Source: UBA7985 sp002711265 (GTDB lineage Bacteria; Pseudomonadota; Alphaproteobacteria; UBA7985). From it: a DNA stretch of 64,000 bases. Below are positions 44,893 to 53,653 of the stretch, in pieces. The notes under the pieces were generated by a model. That model searched no databases. It saw nothing but the letters and a program-made list of their open reading frames with translations, and had not been told where the DNA came from. The stretch lies in contig CBFIBS010000003.1 of assembly GCA_965660945.1 (NCBI GenBank), positions 1-64,000 of the forward strand, in the 5' to 3' direction. Position 1 is the first letter of the stretch. Every line of letters starts with the position of its first letter. A program made the position numbers and the translations under genes.

Positions 44893-45165
44893 AACTGTCT
44901 AATCATTACTCGTTCCTCACCACTTTATCAGTGGCCAAATAATTTTTATTAACGCTGGCCTTTTTGGCCTTAGTATTCTGGTTGCCCTTGTTGGCTTGGT
45001 GCCACGACTGCAACCTATGAGCCACGGCGATACCTTTGGGGGCACAGCCTTCGGCGCAACCTCTGTGCCAAAGTATCGAAATAGAATCAAATATGAGGGG
45101 TATATTCGTCTCGATACCTCGAAAGCTCTAAAAGAACGCTCTGAATCAGATAAGTCTTCTAGATA
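44893..45165. other. AT-rich scar-like gap upstream of aminotransferase
   Basis: These 273 bases hold no gene. They are clearly AT-richer than neighbouring genes and contain a hairpin GGCACAG/CTGTGCC at about 45041-45070. The region should hold the promoter of the aminotransferase gene at 45166 and probably the breakpoint that removed the front of the beta-barrel gene. Confidence 0.4.
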
Positions 45166-46353
45166 ATGGTTATAAAAAAGATGAAACTTTTGGCGTCCAA
45201 TGCCGCTCAGCTCGAATCAGAGAGTGCTTTTGACGTGCTCGCCAGGGCGCAAAGGCGGGCTTCGGCAGGTCACCCGGTCATAAATCTCGGCATAGGTCAG
45301 CCAGATTTCCAAACTTCAGCGCATATTGTTGAAGCTGCAGTCAAAGCCCTGCAAGACGGTCAGCATGGATATACGGCTGCGGCGGGCACGGTGGAACTCA
45401 GGTCTGGGGTCGCTGCCTACTATGAGCGCTGCTTTGGTCTGGACGTCGATCCTGAGTCCGTGCTGGTGGTGCCCGGCGGTAAGGTTACCATGGCCTTTGC
45501 GATGCTACTGCTGGGTGAGTCGGGACGGGAGATTCTTTACCCCGACCCCGGATTTCCGATCTACCGGTCCATGGCGGGCTATAGCGGCGCCCGCGCCGTG
45601 CCCTATGCCCTGCACGAGGAAATGGGCTTCAGTTTTAAAGCAGAGGACATTCTTGCGCGGGTCAACGACAACACGCGTCTCATTATCCTCAATAGCCCAG
45701 GCAACCCGACTGGCGGCAGCAATGTTGAAGCGGAAGTCGAAGTGTTGGCACGAGGGTTGGAGTCGTTCCCGAACTGTGCCGTGCTGTCGGATGAGATCTA
45801 TTCGAGGCTGTATTTTGATGGTGAAAGCCACCTGAGCCTTCTTCAGTTCGAGGCCCTGCGTGAGCGGTTGATCGTGCTCGATGGTTGGTCGAAGACTTAC
45901 GCCATGACCGGATGGCGGCTTGGCTGGGGTATCTGGCCTATATCGATGATTGGCGCGGCAACCAAGCTGGCCATCAACATCCACAGCTGCGTCAATGCCC
46001 CGGCGCAGGCTGCGGCGCTGGCGGCGCTCGAAGGCCCGCAAGACGATGTCGAGACTATGCGGATGGCGTTTCAGGCCCGGCGAGACTTTATTCACGCTCG
46101 GCTTAACGCGATGCCAGGGATTACCGCAGCGCGGCCCAAGGGCGCCTTCTATGCTTTTCCCAATATCAGCGGTCTGGGGCTGAGTGCCGAGCAGGTGCAG
46201 GATCAGTGGCTGGAGGAACTCAACGTGGCGGCGATTGCAGGGACGTCGTTCGGTGCCGCGGGGGAAGGGTATGTCCGCCTATCTTTTGCTAATTCAGCAG
46301 GGAATATCGAAGAGGCGCTCGACCGTATCGAGGGCTGGGTCAAACGACTTTGA
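45166..46353 (+). CDS. Pyridoxal-phosphate aminotransferase class I/II
   Basis: The 395-residue fold-type I PLP enzyme has INLGIGQPDFQTSAHI early, NSPGNPTGG, DEIYSRLYFD and the PLP-lysine segment DGWSKTYAMTGWRLGW. The C-terminal small domain carries PKGAFYAFPNIS and YVRLSFANS, including the substrate carboxylate-binding Arg. It is closest in pattern to aspartate/aromatic aminotransferases of the AspB type. The substrate is not determinable. A second ATG at 45181 is possible. Its last 14 bases overlap the end of the convergent cold-shock gene. Confidence 0.92.
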   Translation: MVIKKMKLLASNAAQLESESAFDVLARAQRRASAGHPVINLGIGQPDFQTSAHIVEAAVKALQDGQHGYTAAAGTVELRSGVAAYYERCFGLDVDPESVLVVPGGKVTMAFAMLLLGESGREILYPDPGFPIYRSMAGYSGARAVPYALHEEMGFSFKAEDILARVNDNTRLIILNSPGNPTGGSNVEAEVEVLARGLESFPNCAVLSDEIYSRLYFDGESHLSLLQFEALRERLIVLDGWSKTYAMTGWRLGWGIWPISMIGAATKLAINIHSCVNAPAQAAALAALEGPQDDVETMRMAFQARRDFIHARLNAMPGITAARPKGAFYAFPNISGLGLSAEQVQDQWLEELNVAAIAGTSFGAAGEGYVRLSFANSAGNIEEALDRIEGWVKRL

Positions 46354-46813
46354 TACGTTTCGCGGCCTGACCCTGCGGGCGTTCCACCAGTTGCACCAGG
46401 AAGCGTTCACCCGGGCGGGGTGGGTCCAGGTCCGCCTGCGCCAGCGCACGGCTGTCGAAGAAGACGTCTTCGGTTTCGCCATCGGCGCCGACGACCATGG
46501 CAAAGCCGTACCCTTTGGAGAAATTGAAGAATTTGACCTCGGCTTCGATCCACTCAGCGCCATCGTCGGCGGCTTCGGTTTCTTCGGGCTCCTGAAATTC
46601 CAGCAATTCTGAAACCACCAGCCCCTTGGGGCCTTCATCAATGATAACCTCGACTTCCGTGCCTTCAGGCAGCCAGCGCTTGCCTTGCTTAGCCAGCACG
46701 CTCGCATGCAGCAGGGCGTCACGCGGGGTGTCCAACGCGGTCACAAACCCGAAGCCCTTGGTCGGGTTAAACCATTTCACGGTCGCCGATACGCCTGCAG
46801 CCTGATCGGTCAT
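46340..46813 (-). CDS. Double cold-shock-domain protein
   Basis: The 157-residue protein has two CSD modules, each with RNP-1-like motifs: VKWFNPTKGFGFVTA (residues about 12-26) and VKFFNFSKGYGFAMV (about 92-106), joined by an acidic linker. Tandem CSD proteins are typical of Alphaproteobacteria and bind single-stranded nucleic acid as RNA chaperones. A GTGGTG/CACCAC hairpin (46837-46857) lies in its 5' leader. The 3' end overlaps that of the aminotransferase. Confidence 0.93.
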   Translation of the reverse strand: MTDQAAGVSATVKWFNPTKGFGFVTALDTPRDALLHASVLAKQGKRWLPEGTEVEVIIDEGPKGLVVSELLEFQEPEETEAADDGAEWIEAEVKFFNFSKGYGFAMVVGADGETEDVFFDSRALAQADLDPPRPGERFLVQLVERPQGQAAKRIKVV

Positions 46814-46983
46814 TAATAGATCCCCGGAGATTTGTTGTGGTGTGATTATTCCACCACGCGCGCGTTACACTAGGATGACCGAATAGTTTGCCTCCATTAC
46901 TTGCAGGCAAAACTACGAAGCGCCCAATATTTAGGCGGTCTGTGCTGTTGGACCTGCGGCCTTTCATGTTCCATAACAGAGTC

Positions 46984-47496
46984 ATGGCCGATAATCCGGA
47001 AAACACCAGCGTCGGAGATGACCCGAAAATCGCCGTGTCCAAGTCGGGCATGGGGCTTGGCTTCGGGGTGTCGCGTGTCGATATCACCGCCCGAATCCTG
47101 CGAGGAGTGATCGGTCACTTTCATGCGCTGGGTTGGTCGGTGCTCCCTGAGTTTACCCTGCCCACGGGGCGGCGGGTCGACGTCATGGCGCTATCGACCA
47201 AAGGGCAGTTCTGGGCCATCGAAATCAAGTCGTGCCTCGACGACTATCGCGTTGACCACAAATGGCATGAGTACATTGGCTTCTGCGACCGCTTCAGTTT
47301 TGCCGTGGACCCGGACTTTCCCCTGCCGCAGTTGCCCGATGACGTGGGCGTTATTCTCGCGGACAACTTTGAAGCCTTCGAACTTCGGGCACCGAAGATG
47401 GCCGACCCGCTTTCAGCGGCCCGGCGCCGGTCGCTGCTGATGAAATACGCGACCAACGCCGCTGACCGGCTGGTTCGGGAGCGTTCAGTCGTCTGA
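46984..47496 (+). CDS. mmcB: MmcB family DNA repair protein
   Basis: The 170-residue protein belongs to the PD-(D/E)XK nuclease-like MmcB family: GRRVDVMALSTKGQFWAIEIKS gives the Asp and Glu-x-Lys catalytic pattern in two close blocks, and DHKWHEYIGFCDRFSFAVD and FPLPQLPDDVGVILAD are family blocks. In Caulobacter, mmcB is an SOS gene involved in mitomycin C resistance. I did not find a clear alphaproteobacterial LexA box upstream. The ATG at 46984 is the natural start by homology. Confidence 0.88.
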   Translation: MADNPENTSVGDDPKIAVSKSGMGLGFGVSRVDITARILRGVIGHFHALGWSVLPEFTLPTGRRVDVMALSTKGQFWAIEIKSCLDDYRVDHKWHEYIGFCDRFSFAVDPDFPLPQLPDDVGVILADNFEAFELRAPKMADPLSAARRRSLLMKYATNAADRLVRERSVV

Positions 47497-47626
47497 TCGG
47501 CTCGAATGGAGTACCCGCGATGAATTCTACCCGGCCGAAGGGCCACGGCTAAGGGCAGCGCAGCGGGTCGCGAAGCGTCTCAGGCGTTGCCCGATGTAGT
47601 TCTGGGTTGCGAGTTCCGGACCTGGT

Positions 47627-48208
47627 CTAGACCCGAGGTGCGTACTTGTTGAGGATCCGCTGCAGCGTGCGGCGATGCATGCGCAGACGCCGGGCAGTCT
47701 CGGACACGTTGCGGTCGCATTGCTCGTAGATGCGCTGGATGTGCTCCCACCGGATCCGGTCGGCGGTCATCGGAAACTCGGGTGGAGGCGGGAGCAGGCC
47801 GTCGCCGGACAGCAGGGCTGCTTCGACGATGTCGGCGTCTGCGGGCTTAGGAAGGTAGTCGTGCGCGCCCAGCTTTACTGCCGAAACGGCGGTCGCAATA
47901 TTGCCGTAGCCGGTCAACACCACCACGCGGCTGTTCGATCGAGCTTCGGTCAGCGCCGTCACCACGTCGAGGCCATTGCCGTCTTCCAGACGCAGGTCCA
48001 CCACGGCGAATGCGGGTGGATTGATTGAGGCGGCTTCTTTGCCATCCTTGACCGAGTAGGCCGTCACGGGTTCGAAACCGCGACGCTCCAGAGCGCGCGC
48101 CAGCCGCTCAGCGAAACGCGTGTCGTCGTCGACGATCAGCAGGCTGCGATCCACATCACCCTGCAGCGCCTGGGCTTCGTCCGTCTCAATTGCAACGCCT
48201 AAAGACAT
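47627..48208 (-). CDS. regA: Redox response regulator RegA/PrrA/ActR
   Basis: The 193-residue regulator has an N-terminal receiver (LLIVDDDTRFAERLARALE; phospho-Asp71 in VVDLRLEDGNG; LTGYGNIATAVSA; PKPAD) and a C-terminal Fis-type helix-turn-helix (NVSETARRLRMHRRTLQRIL), with the Pro-rich linker typical of RegA (LLPPPPEFP). It lies 59 bases downstream of regB. AGAGGA precedes its ATG. RegA usually controls respiration, heme, carbon and nitrogen fixation genes. Confidence 0.94.
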   Translation of the reverse strand: MSLGVAIETDEAQALQGDVDRSLLIVDDDTRFAERLARALERRGFEPVTAYSVKDGKEAASINPPAFAVVDLRLEDGNGLDVVTALTEARSNSRVVVLTGYGNIATAVSAVKLGAHDYLPKPADADIVEAALLSGDGLLPPPPEFPMTADRIRWEHIQRIYEQCDRNVSETARRLRMHRRTLQRILNKYAPRV

Positions 48209-48267
48209 TGTGTCCTCTCAGTCGGTCGGTCGCGGTCCCGATTCTGGCGCGAAAAACCCCTAAAAAA

Positions 48268-49698
48268 TCAATCTTCTATGCTTAAGCTAGGTCGGTTCCA
48301 CGCGACAGCAACCGATGCCCCGCCCCTGCGACGATTTGTGAAGTCGAGGGTTGCGCCCGTGTGTTCAAGAAGGGTGCGGGCGATGAACACCCCCAGCCCC
48401 ATGCCGCTGTCGCTGCCACTTTGGCTGCCTGTGCGCCGCGCCTGGGTTCGACTGCCGCTACCCTGCACATAGGGTTCGCCCAGCCGACTAAGAATTGCTG
48501 GATCAAAGCCGGGACCGTCGTCGAGGATCAGTACGGTGATGGTGTCTTGGGTCCAGGTGGCTTGTACCGTGACCTCCGTGGTCGCGAATTGGATCGCGTT
48601 CTGGATGAAGTTGCCCAGCCCGTGGATCAGCTCCGGGCGACGCGCGATTGTGGGCTGTTCGAGGCGGGTGACGTCGATCTCAGCCAGGTCGGCATCTCCG
48701 GTATCCTCTGCATCCTCGTCGTCGTCGTAAGTGCCGTCGACATGGATGGGGTCAGCAATGATGCTAACCGCGACCCGCTCCTGTTGATGCGGGTGTGCGG
48801 CTACTTCGAGCAGGGTGGAGATGGGCAAGTGGTGGTAGGGATCGTCGCTGTCCGGAGGGCCGCTGTTTCGCTGCTCGAGGGCGACCAGAATATCGCGGCA
48901 GCGGTTGGTTTCCTGCACAAGCAGGGCGGCGTCTTCGGCCTGCGGGGAGCCGGCGGGCATGTCGCGCAGCAGCTCCTTGGCAACCACGGCGATGGTCGAG
49001 AGAGGCGAGCCCAGTTCGTGGGCGGCGGCGGCTGCGAGGCCACCAATGGCAGACATGCGCTGTTCCCGGACCAGCGCCAGTTGTGAGGCGCTCAGCGCCT
49101 GTGACATGTCCCGGGCGCGCTGGGCCAGCCATGAGACGTAGAGTGCGACGAACAGGATCGACAGCACCAGCGACGCCCACAGAGCGCCAACAAAGGTGGC
49201 CGGGAAGATCACCTGCGCATTGCTCCAGGGCAGGGGCAGGGCGAAGGCCGCGAGCAGGGTTACGATGGCGATAGCGAGAAAGGCCAGAATCGAAGTGGTG
49301 GCACGCCGCAGGATCGACGCTGACACCGTGACCGGGGCTAGAATGACGATGGCGAAGGGGTTGGAGACGCCGCCGGTCAGCCAAAGCAGCACGCCCAATT
49401 GTACTAAATCCCAGGCCAGATACTGGCCCGCCTCGCTGTCTTGCAGCCAGAGGGCATCACGACCCTGCCGGCGTCGACGCTGCCAGGCGAAAAGCGTGAC
49501 AGCGACGTTGAGTGCAATCGGTAGCATGGCCAGACCGACGGGTAGCTGGAAGCCCATGGCGAAGTAAACCACGAGCACGGCGGCAGCCTGGCCGGTGATG
49601 GCGATCCAGCGCATTGCGGTGACAATACGGAAGGACACCAGCCCGCGGGTTGCCTCTAGCTGGTCCGAGGCGCCAAGGATAGGGTTCGCGACGGTCAT
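48268..49698 (-). CDS. regB: Redox-sensing histidine kinase RegB/PrrB/ActS
   Basis: The 476-residue kinase has six N-terminal membrane spans, a quinone-binding GGVSNPF (residues 109-115), the H-box AHELGSPLST with His227, and Cys267 in NRCRDIL exactly 40 residues later, the same spacing as the redox-active Cys265 after His225 in Rhodobacter RegB. The C-terminal ATPase domain shows FIQNAIQFA (N box), DDGPGFD and GMGLGVFIA. An acidic insertion (DDDEDAEDTGDADL) in the catalytic domain is unusual. It precedes regA in one transcript. Confidence 0.95.
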   Translation of the reverse strand: MTVANPILGASDQLEATRGLVSFRIVTAMRWIAITGQAAAVLVVYFAMGFQLPVGLAMLPIALNVAVTLFAWQRRRRQGRDALWLQDSEAGQYLAWDLVQLGVLLWLTGGVSNPFAIVILAPVTVSASILRRATTSILAFLAIAIVTLLAAFALPLPWSNAQVIFPATFVGALWASLVLSILFVALYVSWLAQRARDMSQALSASQLALVREQRMSAIGGLAAAAAHELGSPLSTIAVVAKELLRDMPAGSPQAEDAALLVQETNRCRDILVALEQRNSGPPDSDDPYHHLPISTLLEVAAHPHQQERVAVSIIADPIHVDGTYDDDEDAEDTGDADLAEIDVTRLEQPTIARRPELIHGLGNFIQNAIQFATTEVTVQATWTQDTITVLILDDGPGFDPAILSRLGEPYVQGSGSRTQARRTGSQSGSDSGMGLGVFIARTLLEHTGATLDFTNRRRGGASVAVAWNRPSLSIED

Positions 49699-49768
49699 GC
49701 CCTTAAGCTGTCCACTTTGGCTGAAAAGGAAAGGGGTGTTTGCGGTCAGGCCTCGGGGTGGCGCGCTC

Positions 49769-49809
49769 GATTTGTAAGCCGCGAAGCGGCGTCAAATCGA
49801 GCCCGCAAC
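49769..49809 (-). repeat. 41-bp dispersed repeat, copy 2
   Basis: This is the exact reverse complement of 34141-34181. The palindrome is more complete in this copy: CTCGATTTG (49766-49774) pairs with CAAATCGAG (49793-49801), with an inner GCCGC-GAA-GCGGC stem. It lies between the leftward cobT and regB genes. Confidence 0.85.
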
Positions 49810-49842
49810 ATTGATGCTTTGCTGCGGGGCAAAAGCGCTGCC

Positions 49843-50874
49843 TCAATGCAGGCTGTCGCTTACCCCTGCATCTTCGAAGGTCGCCATACCGGCATGCAGC
49901 GCGCAGGCTGAGCGTACGATCTGTGCTGCCAGCGTCGCGCCCGAGCCTTCGCCCAACCGCATCCCCAGTTGCAGGATCGGCTTCTTGTCCATCCGGCGCA
50001 GTACGTCAGCATGGGCGCCCTCGACCGAGAGATGTCCGGCGAGGCAGTGGTCGATCGACTCAGGCGCCCAGGCGTGCAGGCACGCCGCCGCAGCGCAGCA
50101 GATATAGCCGTCGAGGATCACCGGCACCCGCGCCATCCTTGCTGCCAGGATCGCCCCGGCGATGGCTGCGATTTCCTTCCCGCCGAGCCGCGCAAGGACA
50201 TCCAGCCCGTCGACCGCTTTGGCGGCGTGCAGGGCAGCACCTTCACCAACCACCCTAATCTTGTTCTCAAGCGCAGCGCCTTGCACGCCCGTGCCCGGGC
50301 CGGTCCAGTCTTCGGCCTTCCCGCCGTAGAGTGCGTGATAGATCGCCGCCGCTGAGGTCGTATTGGCAATGCCCATCTCACCGAGCATGAGCAGGTCCAC
50401 GCCGGGCTCGACGGCCATCATGCCGTAGGCCATGGCTTGCGCGCATTCCTCGTCACTCATGGCCGGCCCCTGCGTGAAATCAGCCGTGGGAACGTCCAGC
50501 GCCATTTCGTAGACCATCAGGTCACCGTCAAGCGCTTCAACCAGCTGATTGACCGCCGCACCACCGGCCTGAAAGTTCAGCACCATCTGCGCCGTCACTT
50601 CCGCCGGAAAGGCCGATACGCCCTGCGCCGCAACCCCGTGATTGCCGGCAAACACAGCCGTGCGCGGGTGGTTGACCTGGGGCAGCGCGCGCGCCTGCCA
50701 CCCCGCCATGAACATCGCGATGTCCTCAAGGTCAGCCAGCGCACCCGGTGGCTTGGTCAGGATCGCGTTTCGGCGCTGGGCTTCTGCCTCAGCGGCTTCG
50801 TCCCGTCCGGGCAGGTTCTGGCGCAGGGCACGGATTTCGGCGAGGGAGGCGATTGGGCTTTGTTCGGTGGTCAT
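49843..50874 (-). CDS. cobT: Nicotinate-nucleotide-dimethylbenzimidazole phosphoribosyltransferase
   Basis: The 343-residue CobT makes alpha-ribazole phosphate, the precursor of the cobalamin lower ligand. Recognised segments include NHPRTAVFAGNHGVAAQGVSAFP (two overlapping blocks), MLGEMGIANTTSAAAI and the C-terminal GMRLGEGSGATLAAQI with the catalytic Glu. It is divergent from cobS with only 60 bases between, too short for a cobalamin riboswitch of usual size. Confidence 0.95.
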   Translation of the reverse strand: MTTEQSPIASLAEIRALRQNLPGRDEAAEAEAQRRNAILTKPPGALADLEDIAMFMAGWQARALPQVNHPRTAVFAGNHGVAAQGVSAFPAEVTAQMVLNFQAGGAAVNQLVEALDGDLMVYEMALDVPTADFTQGPAMSDEECAQAMAYGMMAVEPGVDLLMLGEMGIANTTSAAAIYHALYGGKAEDWTGPGTGVQGAALENKIRVVGEGAALHAAKAVDGLDVLARLGGKEIAAIAGAILAARMARVPVILDGYICCAAAACLHAWAPESIDHCLAGHLSVEGAHADVLRRMDKKPILQLGMRLGEGSGATLAAQIVRSACALHAGMATFEDAGVSDSLH

Positions 50875-50934
50875 AGGTTCTACTTCGCGCTAAAGCGGGT
50901 CAACACAGGTTGCACAGGGGGCTTAGTCCAAGTC

Positions 50935-51711
50935 ATGACTGTTTGGAAAGAGGCCATGGGTGGGCTGGTCACCAGCCTTGCCTTTCTGACCCGTGTGCCG
51001 CTGCCTTCATTTCTGTTCAGCGACGGCGTCTCGACCGATCGGGCCGTCTGGGCCTTTCCCGTTGTCGGCGCACTGATCGGGCTGGCCTTGTGGGTGCTGC
51101 TTAGCCTGATCTCCGGCTTTGGCTTCCACCCGCTCGTGGTCGCTGTTGCCGTGGTGGCCGCGGGCCTGCTGATCACCGGCGCCTTGCACGAAGATGGCCT
51201 CGCAGACGTTGCCGACGGCCTTGGCGGCGGCGATCTCGCAAGGCGGCTGGAGATCATGAAGGACAGCAGACTGGGCGCCTTTGGTGTGCTGGCGCTGGTG
51301 CTCATGGTCGTGCTCAAAGTCGGCGTGGTGTACACCCTGGCCGACCCGCTGAAGCCCGGCCTTGCCTTGGCCCTGCTGGTCGGCGCAGCGGCCTGGTCCC
51401 GCGCGCTGATTACCGCCATCTGGGCCACCTTGCCCCCGGCCATTCCCGGGGGGCTGGCCAGTGTCCGCCCGCACGTGCAACAGGCCGCGATCGCCCTTGC
51501 CATCGCGCTGGGGCTGCTTCTGGTTCTGCTGCTGCTCCTGCCCGGCACAGGCTTCCTGCTCGGTGGCGCCGTACTGGCAGCCATGGTGGTAGGCCTGTTC
51601 GCCCTCTTCGCCCGCTGGCAGTTCGGGGGCGTCACCGGCGATGTCTGCGGCGCGGCCCAGGTGCTCGCTGAGCTGGCTTTTTTCGCCGCTGCCCTGGCCC
51701 ACATCAGCTAA
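50935..51711 (+). CDS. cobS: Adenosylcobinamide-GDP ribazoletransferase
   Basis: The 258-residue integral membrane enzyme joins adenosylcobinamide-GDP to alpha-ribazole(-phosphate). Family markers are the N-terminal FLTRVPLP, FPVVGALIGL, ALHEDGLADVADGLGGG (catalytic acidic segment), and RLEIMKDSRLGAFG. Several hydrophobic spans follow. The ATG at 50935 matches the usual CobS N-terminus; the frame is open far upstream but antisense to cobT. Confidence 0.94.
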   Translation: MTVWKEAMGGLVTSLAFLTRVPLPSFLFSDGVSTDRAVWAFPVVGALIGLALWVLLSLISGFGFHPLVVAVAVVAAGLLITGALHEDGLADVADGLGGGDLARRLEIMKDSRLGAFGVLALVLMVVLKVGVVYTLADPLKPGLALALLVGAAAWSRALITAIWATLPPAIPGGLASVRPHVQQAAIALAIALGLLLVLLLLLPGTGFLLGGAVLAAMVVGLFALFARWQFGGVTGDVCGAAQVLAELAFFAAALAHIS

Positions 51712-51805
51712 GGAAACCCAGCCTGATCGGCGCCCTCCAACGTTGTGCACCGCGCACCGACTGCACCTCAACCTCTTCCACCGCTTCGACACGAAAGACA
51801 TCACA

Positions 51806-52483
51806 ATGGCAGTAGTGACCCGCTGGTTCTGGGTCCGGCACGCGCCGGTCATCAACCCTGATCATATCGTCTACGGCGCCTCGGACATGCCCGTGGATGT
51901 CTCGGAAACCCATATGTTCGCCCCCGCTGCCCGGGCCCTGCCGCGCGGCGAAGACGTCCACTGGCTGACAAGCACCGCCGGGCGCACCCACCGCACCCGC
52001 GACGCCATCATCCGCGAGGGCTACCCCGCCATCACCAGCACCGAGGATGCCCGCTTCGCCGAGCAGGGGCTGGGCGACTGGGAGGGCCTGACGTGGGAAG
52101 AAGCCCTGCCCGGAGGCGAGCAGCACCCCTTTTGGCACACCACCGCCGAATACCGCCCACCCAACGGCGAGAGCTTTACCGACGTGATCGAACGCGTCCA
52201 CGCTGGGGTTCGTCACTGGACCGCCGCTTTCCGCGGCCAGGATATCGTCTGCGTGGCCCACGGCGGCGTCATCCGCGCCATGGCCACCATCGCGCTGGGC
52301 ATGGCGCCTGACAAGGGTTTGTCGATCGGGGTCGACAACTGCTCGATTAGCCGCTTCGACTGGGTCGAATATGGTGAAGCCCAGCCTAAGCAGGCCTGGC
52401 GCACGGGATACCTCAACCTCAGCCCACGCAAGCCCGACGGCTTTGCCAATGGCGCAGCGCTGAGCTCGGACGAGCGCGGCTGA
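51806..52483 (+). CDS. Histidine phosphatase family protein (CobC-like)
   Basis: The 225-residue enzyme belongs to the phosphoglycerate-mutase/histidine phosphatase clan: WVRHAPVIN carries the catalytic His in the RHAP variant, STAGRTHRTRDAI supplies the Arg, FAEQGLGDWEGLTW the acid, and CVAHGGVIRAM the second His. Following cobS by 94 bases, it probably acts as alpha-ribazole-5'-phosphate phosphatase (CobC). Substrate assignment is by context. Confidence 0.85.
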   Translation: MAVVTRWFWVRHAPVINPDHIVYGASDMPVDVSETHMFAPAARALPRGEDVHWLTSTAGRTHRTRDAIIREGYPAITSTEDARFAEQGLGDWEGLTWEEALPGGEQHPFWHTTAEYRPPNGESFTDVIERVHAGVRHWTAAFRGQDIVCVAHGGVIRAMATIALGMAPDKGLSIGVDNCSISRFDWVEYGEAQPKQAWRTGYLNLSPRKPDGFANGAALSSDERG

Positions 52484-52663
52484 GGGGTTACGCAACCCAC
52501 CAAGGCCCTCAAACTGACGCCCTGCGCTAACACGCCCGGCAGCACGCAATTGCTTGTCTTCGCGCAAGATTCGGAGCGCACGTCCCCGGCAGTTCGGGTA
52601 GATTAAGTGCAGGCGTCGAGTAACGCGGCGCTTCTCAAGCACGCCTTGGCAGGAAACCAGCGC

Positions 52664-53635
52664 ATGATCCACGACCCGGACCGAGACGCAGCCCCCGCAC
52701 GTCCGCAGGATGCAGCCGCCGCATCCACCCTGGAAAGGGTGGCTAGCGACAGCCCCGCCGATGTCCGGCTGGCGCAGGCCGCTGCGGACCTTATCGATGC
52801 CCGGATTGACGCGGGCCTCGACCACCGCGCCCTGACGCTGAAGGCCCTCGCAGCCGATCTCGAAACCTCGCCCACCCAGCTGCAACGGCTGTTTACCCGA
52901 GTGGTCGGCGTCTCGCCGTGGGACTACGGCGCACAGCGGCGCGCCGACGCCTTTCGCCAGCATCTGCGCAGCGACGCCAGCGTGACCGACGCCATCTACG
53001 CCGCGGGCTACAGCAGCGCCAGCCGGGTTTACGAGCAGAGCGGTTTCATGCTCGGCATGACCCCCGCCTCCTACGCCCGGGCAGGCAAGGGCGCTTCCAT
53101 CACCTTCGATATCGTTGACAGCCCGCTGAACCGATTGCTGGTGGCGACCACCGAAACCGGGCTGTGCTTTCTGGCCTTCGGGGATGACGACGCAGCCCTG
53201 ACCGCCGAGTTACAGGCCGAATTCATCGCAGCGACCGGCGTAAACCGCGACCCTGCCGGCCTGCGCAGCGTGCTCGAAGACGTGGTCGAGCACCTCGAGA
53301 CGGGTCATATGCCCTCGCGGCAGCTGGCGCTGGACGTGCAGGGCACGGCCTTCCAGCGGCGGGTATGGCAGGCCCTGCTGGCCATGCCTGCTGGCGCGGT
53401 TCTGACCTACAGCGAGCTGGGTGAAGAAATGGGGCTGGAGAACGGTCAGCGCGCGGTCGCACGGGGCTGCGCCACCAACAAGGTGTCGCTGCTCATTCCC
53501 TGCCACCGGATCGTCCGGAGCGACGGCGGGTTGGGCGGATATCGCTGGGGTCTCAAGCGAAAACAGAGACTTTTAGCTATGGAATCGGACCGATTTGGTG
53601 CAAAAGAGACGGGTTCCAGAGATCGTCTCCTCTAG
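52664..53635 (+). CDS. AraC-type domain fused to O6-methylguanine-DNA methyltransferase (Ada-like)
   Basis: The 323-residue protein has a central AraC helix-turn-helix region (LTLKALAADLETSPTQLQRL, VTDAIYAAGYSSASRVYE) and a C-terminal alkyltransferase domain with the acceptor Cys in IPCHRIV. The zinc-binding N-terminal methylphosphotriester domain of E. coli Ada is absent, so it may sense damage only through the MGMT cysteine or act mainly as a repair enzyme. AGGAAA precedes the ATG at 52664; a GTG at 52607 is an alternative. The genes downstream follow closely. Confidence 0.9.
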   Translation: MIHDPDRDAAPARPQDAAAASTLERVASDSPADVRLAQAAADLIDARIDAGLDHRALTLKALAADLETSPTQLQRLFTRVVGVSPWDYGAQRRADAFRQHLRSDASVTDAIYAAGYSSASRVYEQSGFMLGMTPASYARAGKGASITFDIVDSPLNRLLVATTETGLCFLAFGDDDAALTAELQAEFIAATGVNRDPAGLRSVLEDVVEHLETGHMPSRQLALDVQGTAFQRRVWQALLAMPAGAVLTYSELGEEMGLENGQRAVARGCATNKVSLLIPCHRIVRSDGGLGGYRWGLKRKQRLLAMESDRFGAKETGSRDRLL

Positions 53636-53653
53636 CCCAAGGGCCGCCCGGCT

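Noticed and set aside
46860..46983. LexA (SOS) box upstream of mmcB
   Set aside because: The alphaproteobacterial GTTC-N7-GTTC pattern was looked for; only one half-site (near 46968) is present.
50437..50934. N-terminal extension of cobS
   Set aside because: It is antisense to cobT, and CobS homology begins at the ATG at 50935.
50875..50934. Possible cobalamin riboswitch between cobT and cobS
   Set aside because: The gap is only 60 bases, too short for the usual cobalamin riboswitch, and no conserved B12-box-like segment was seen.
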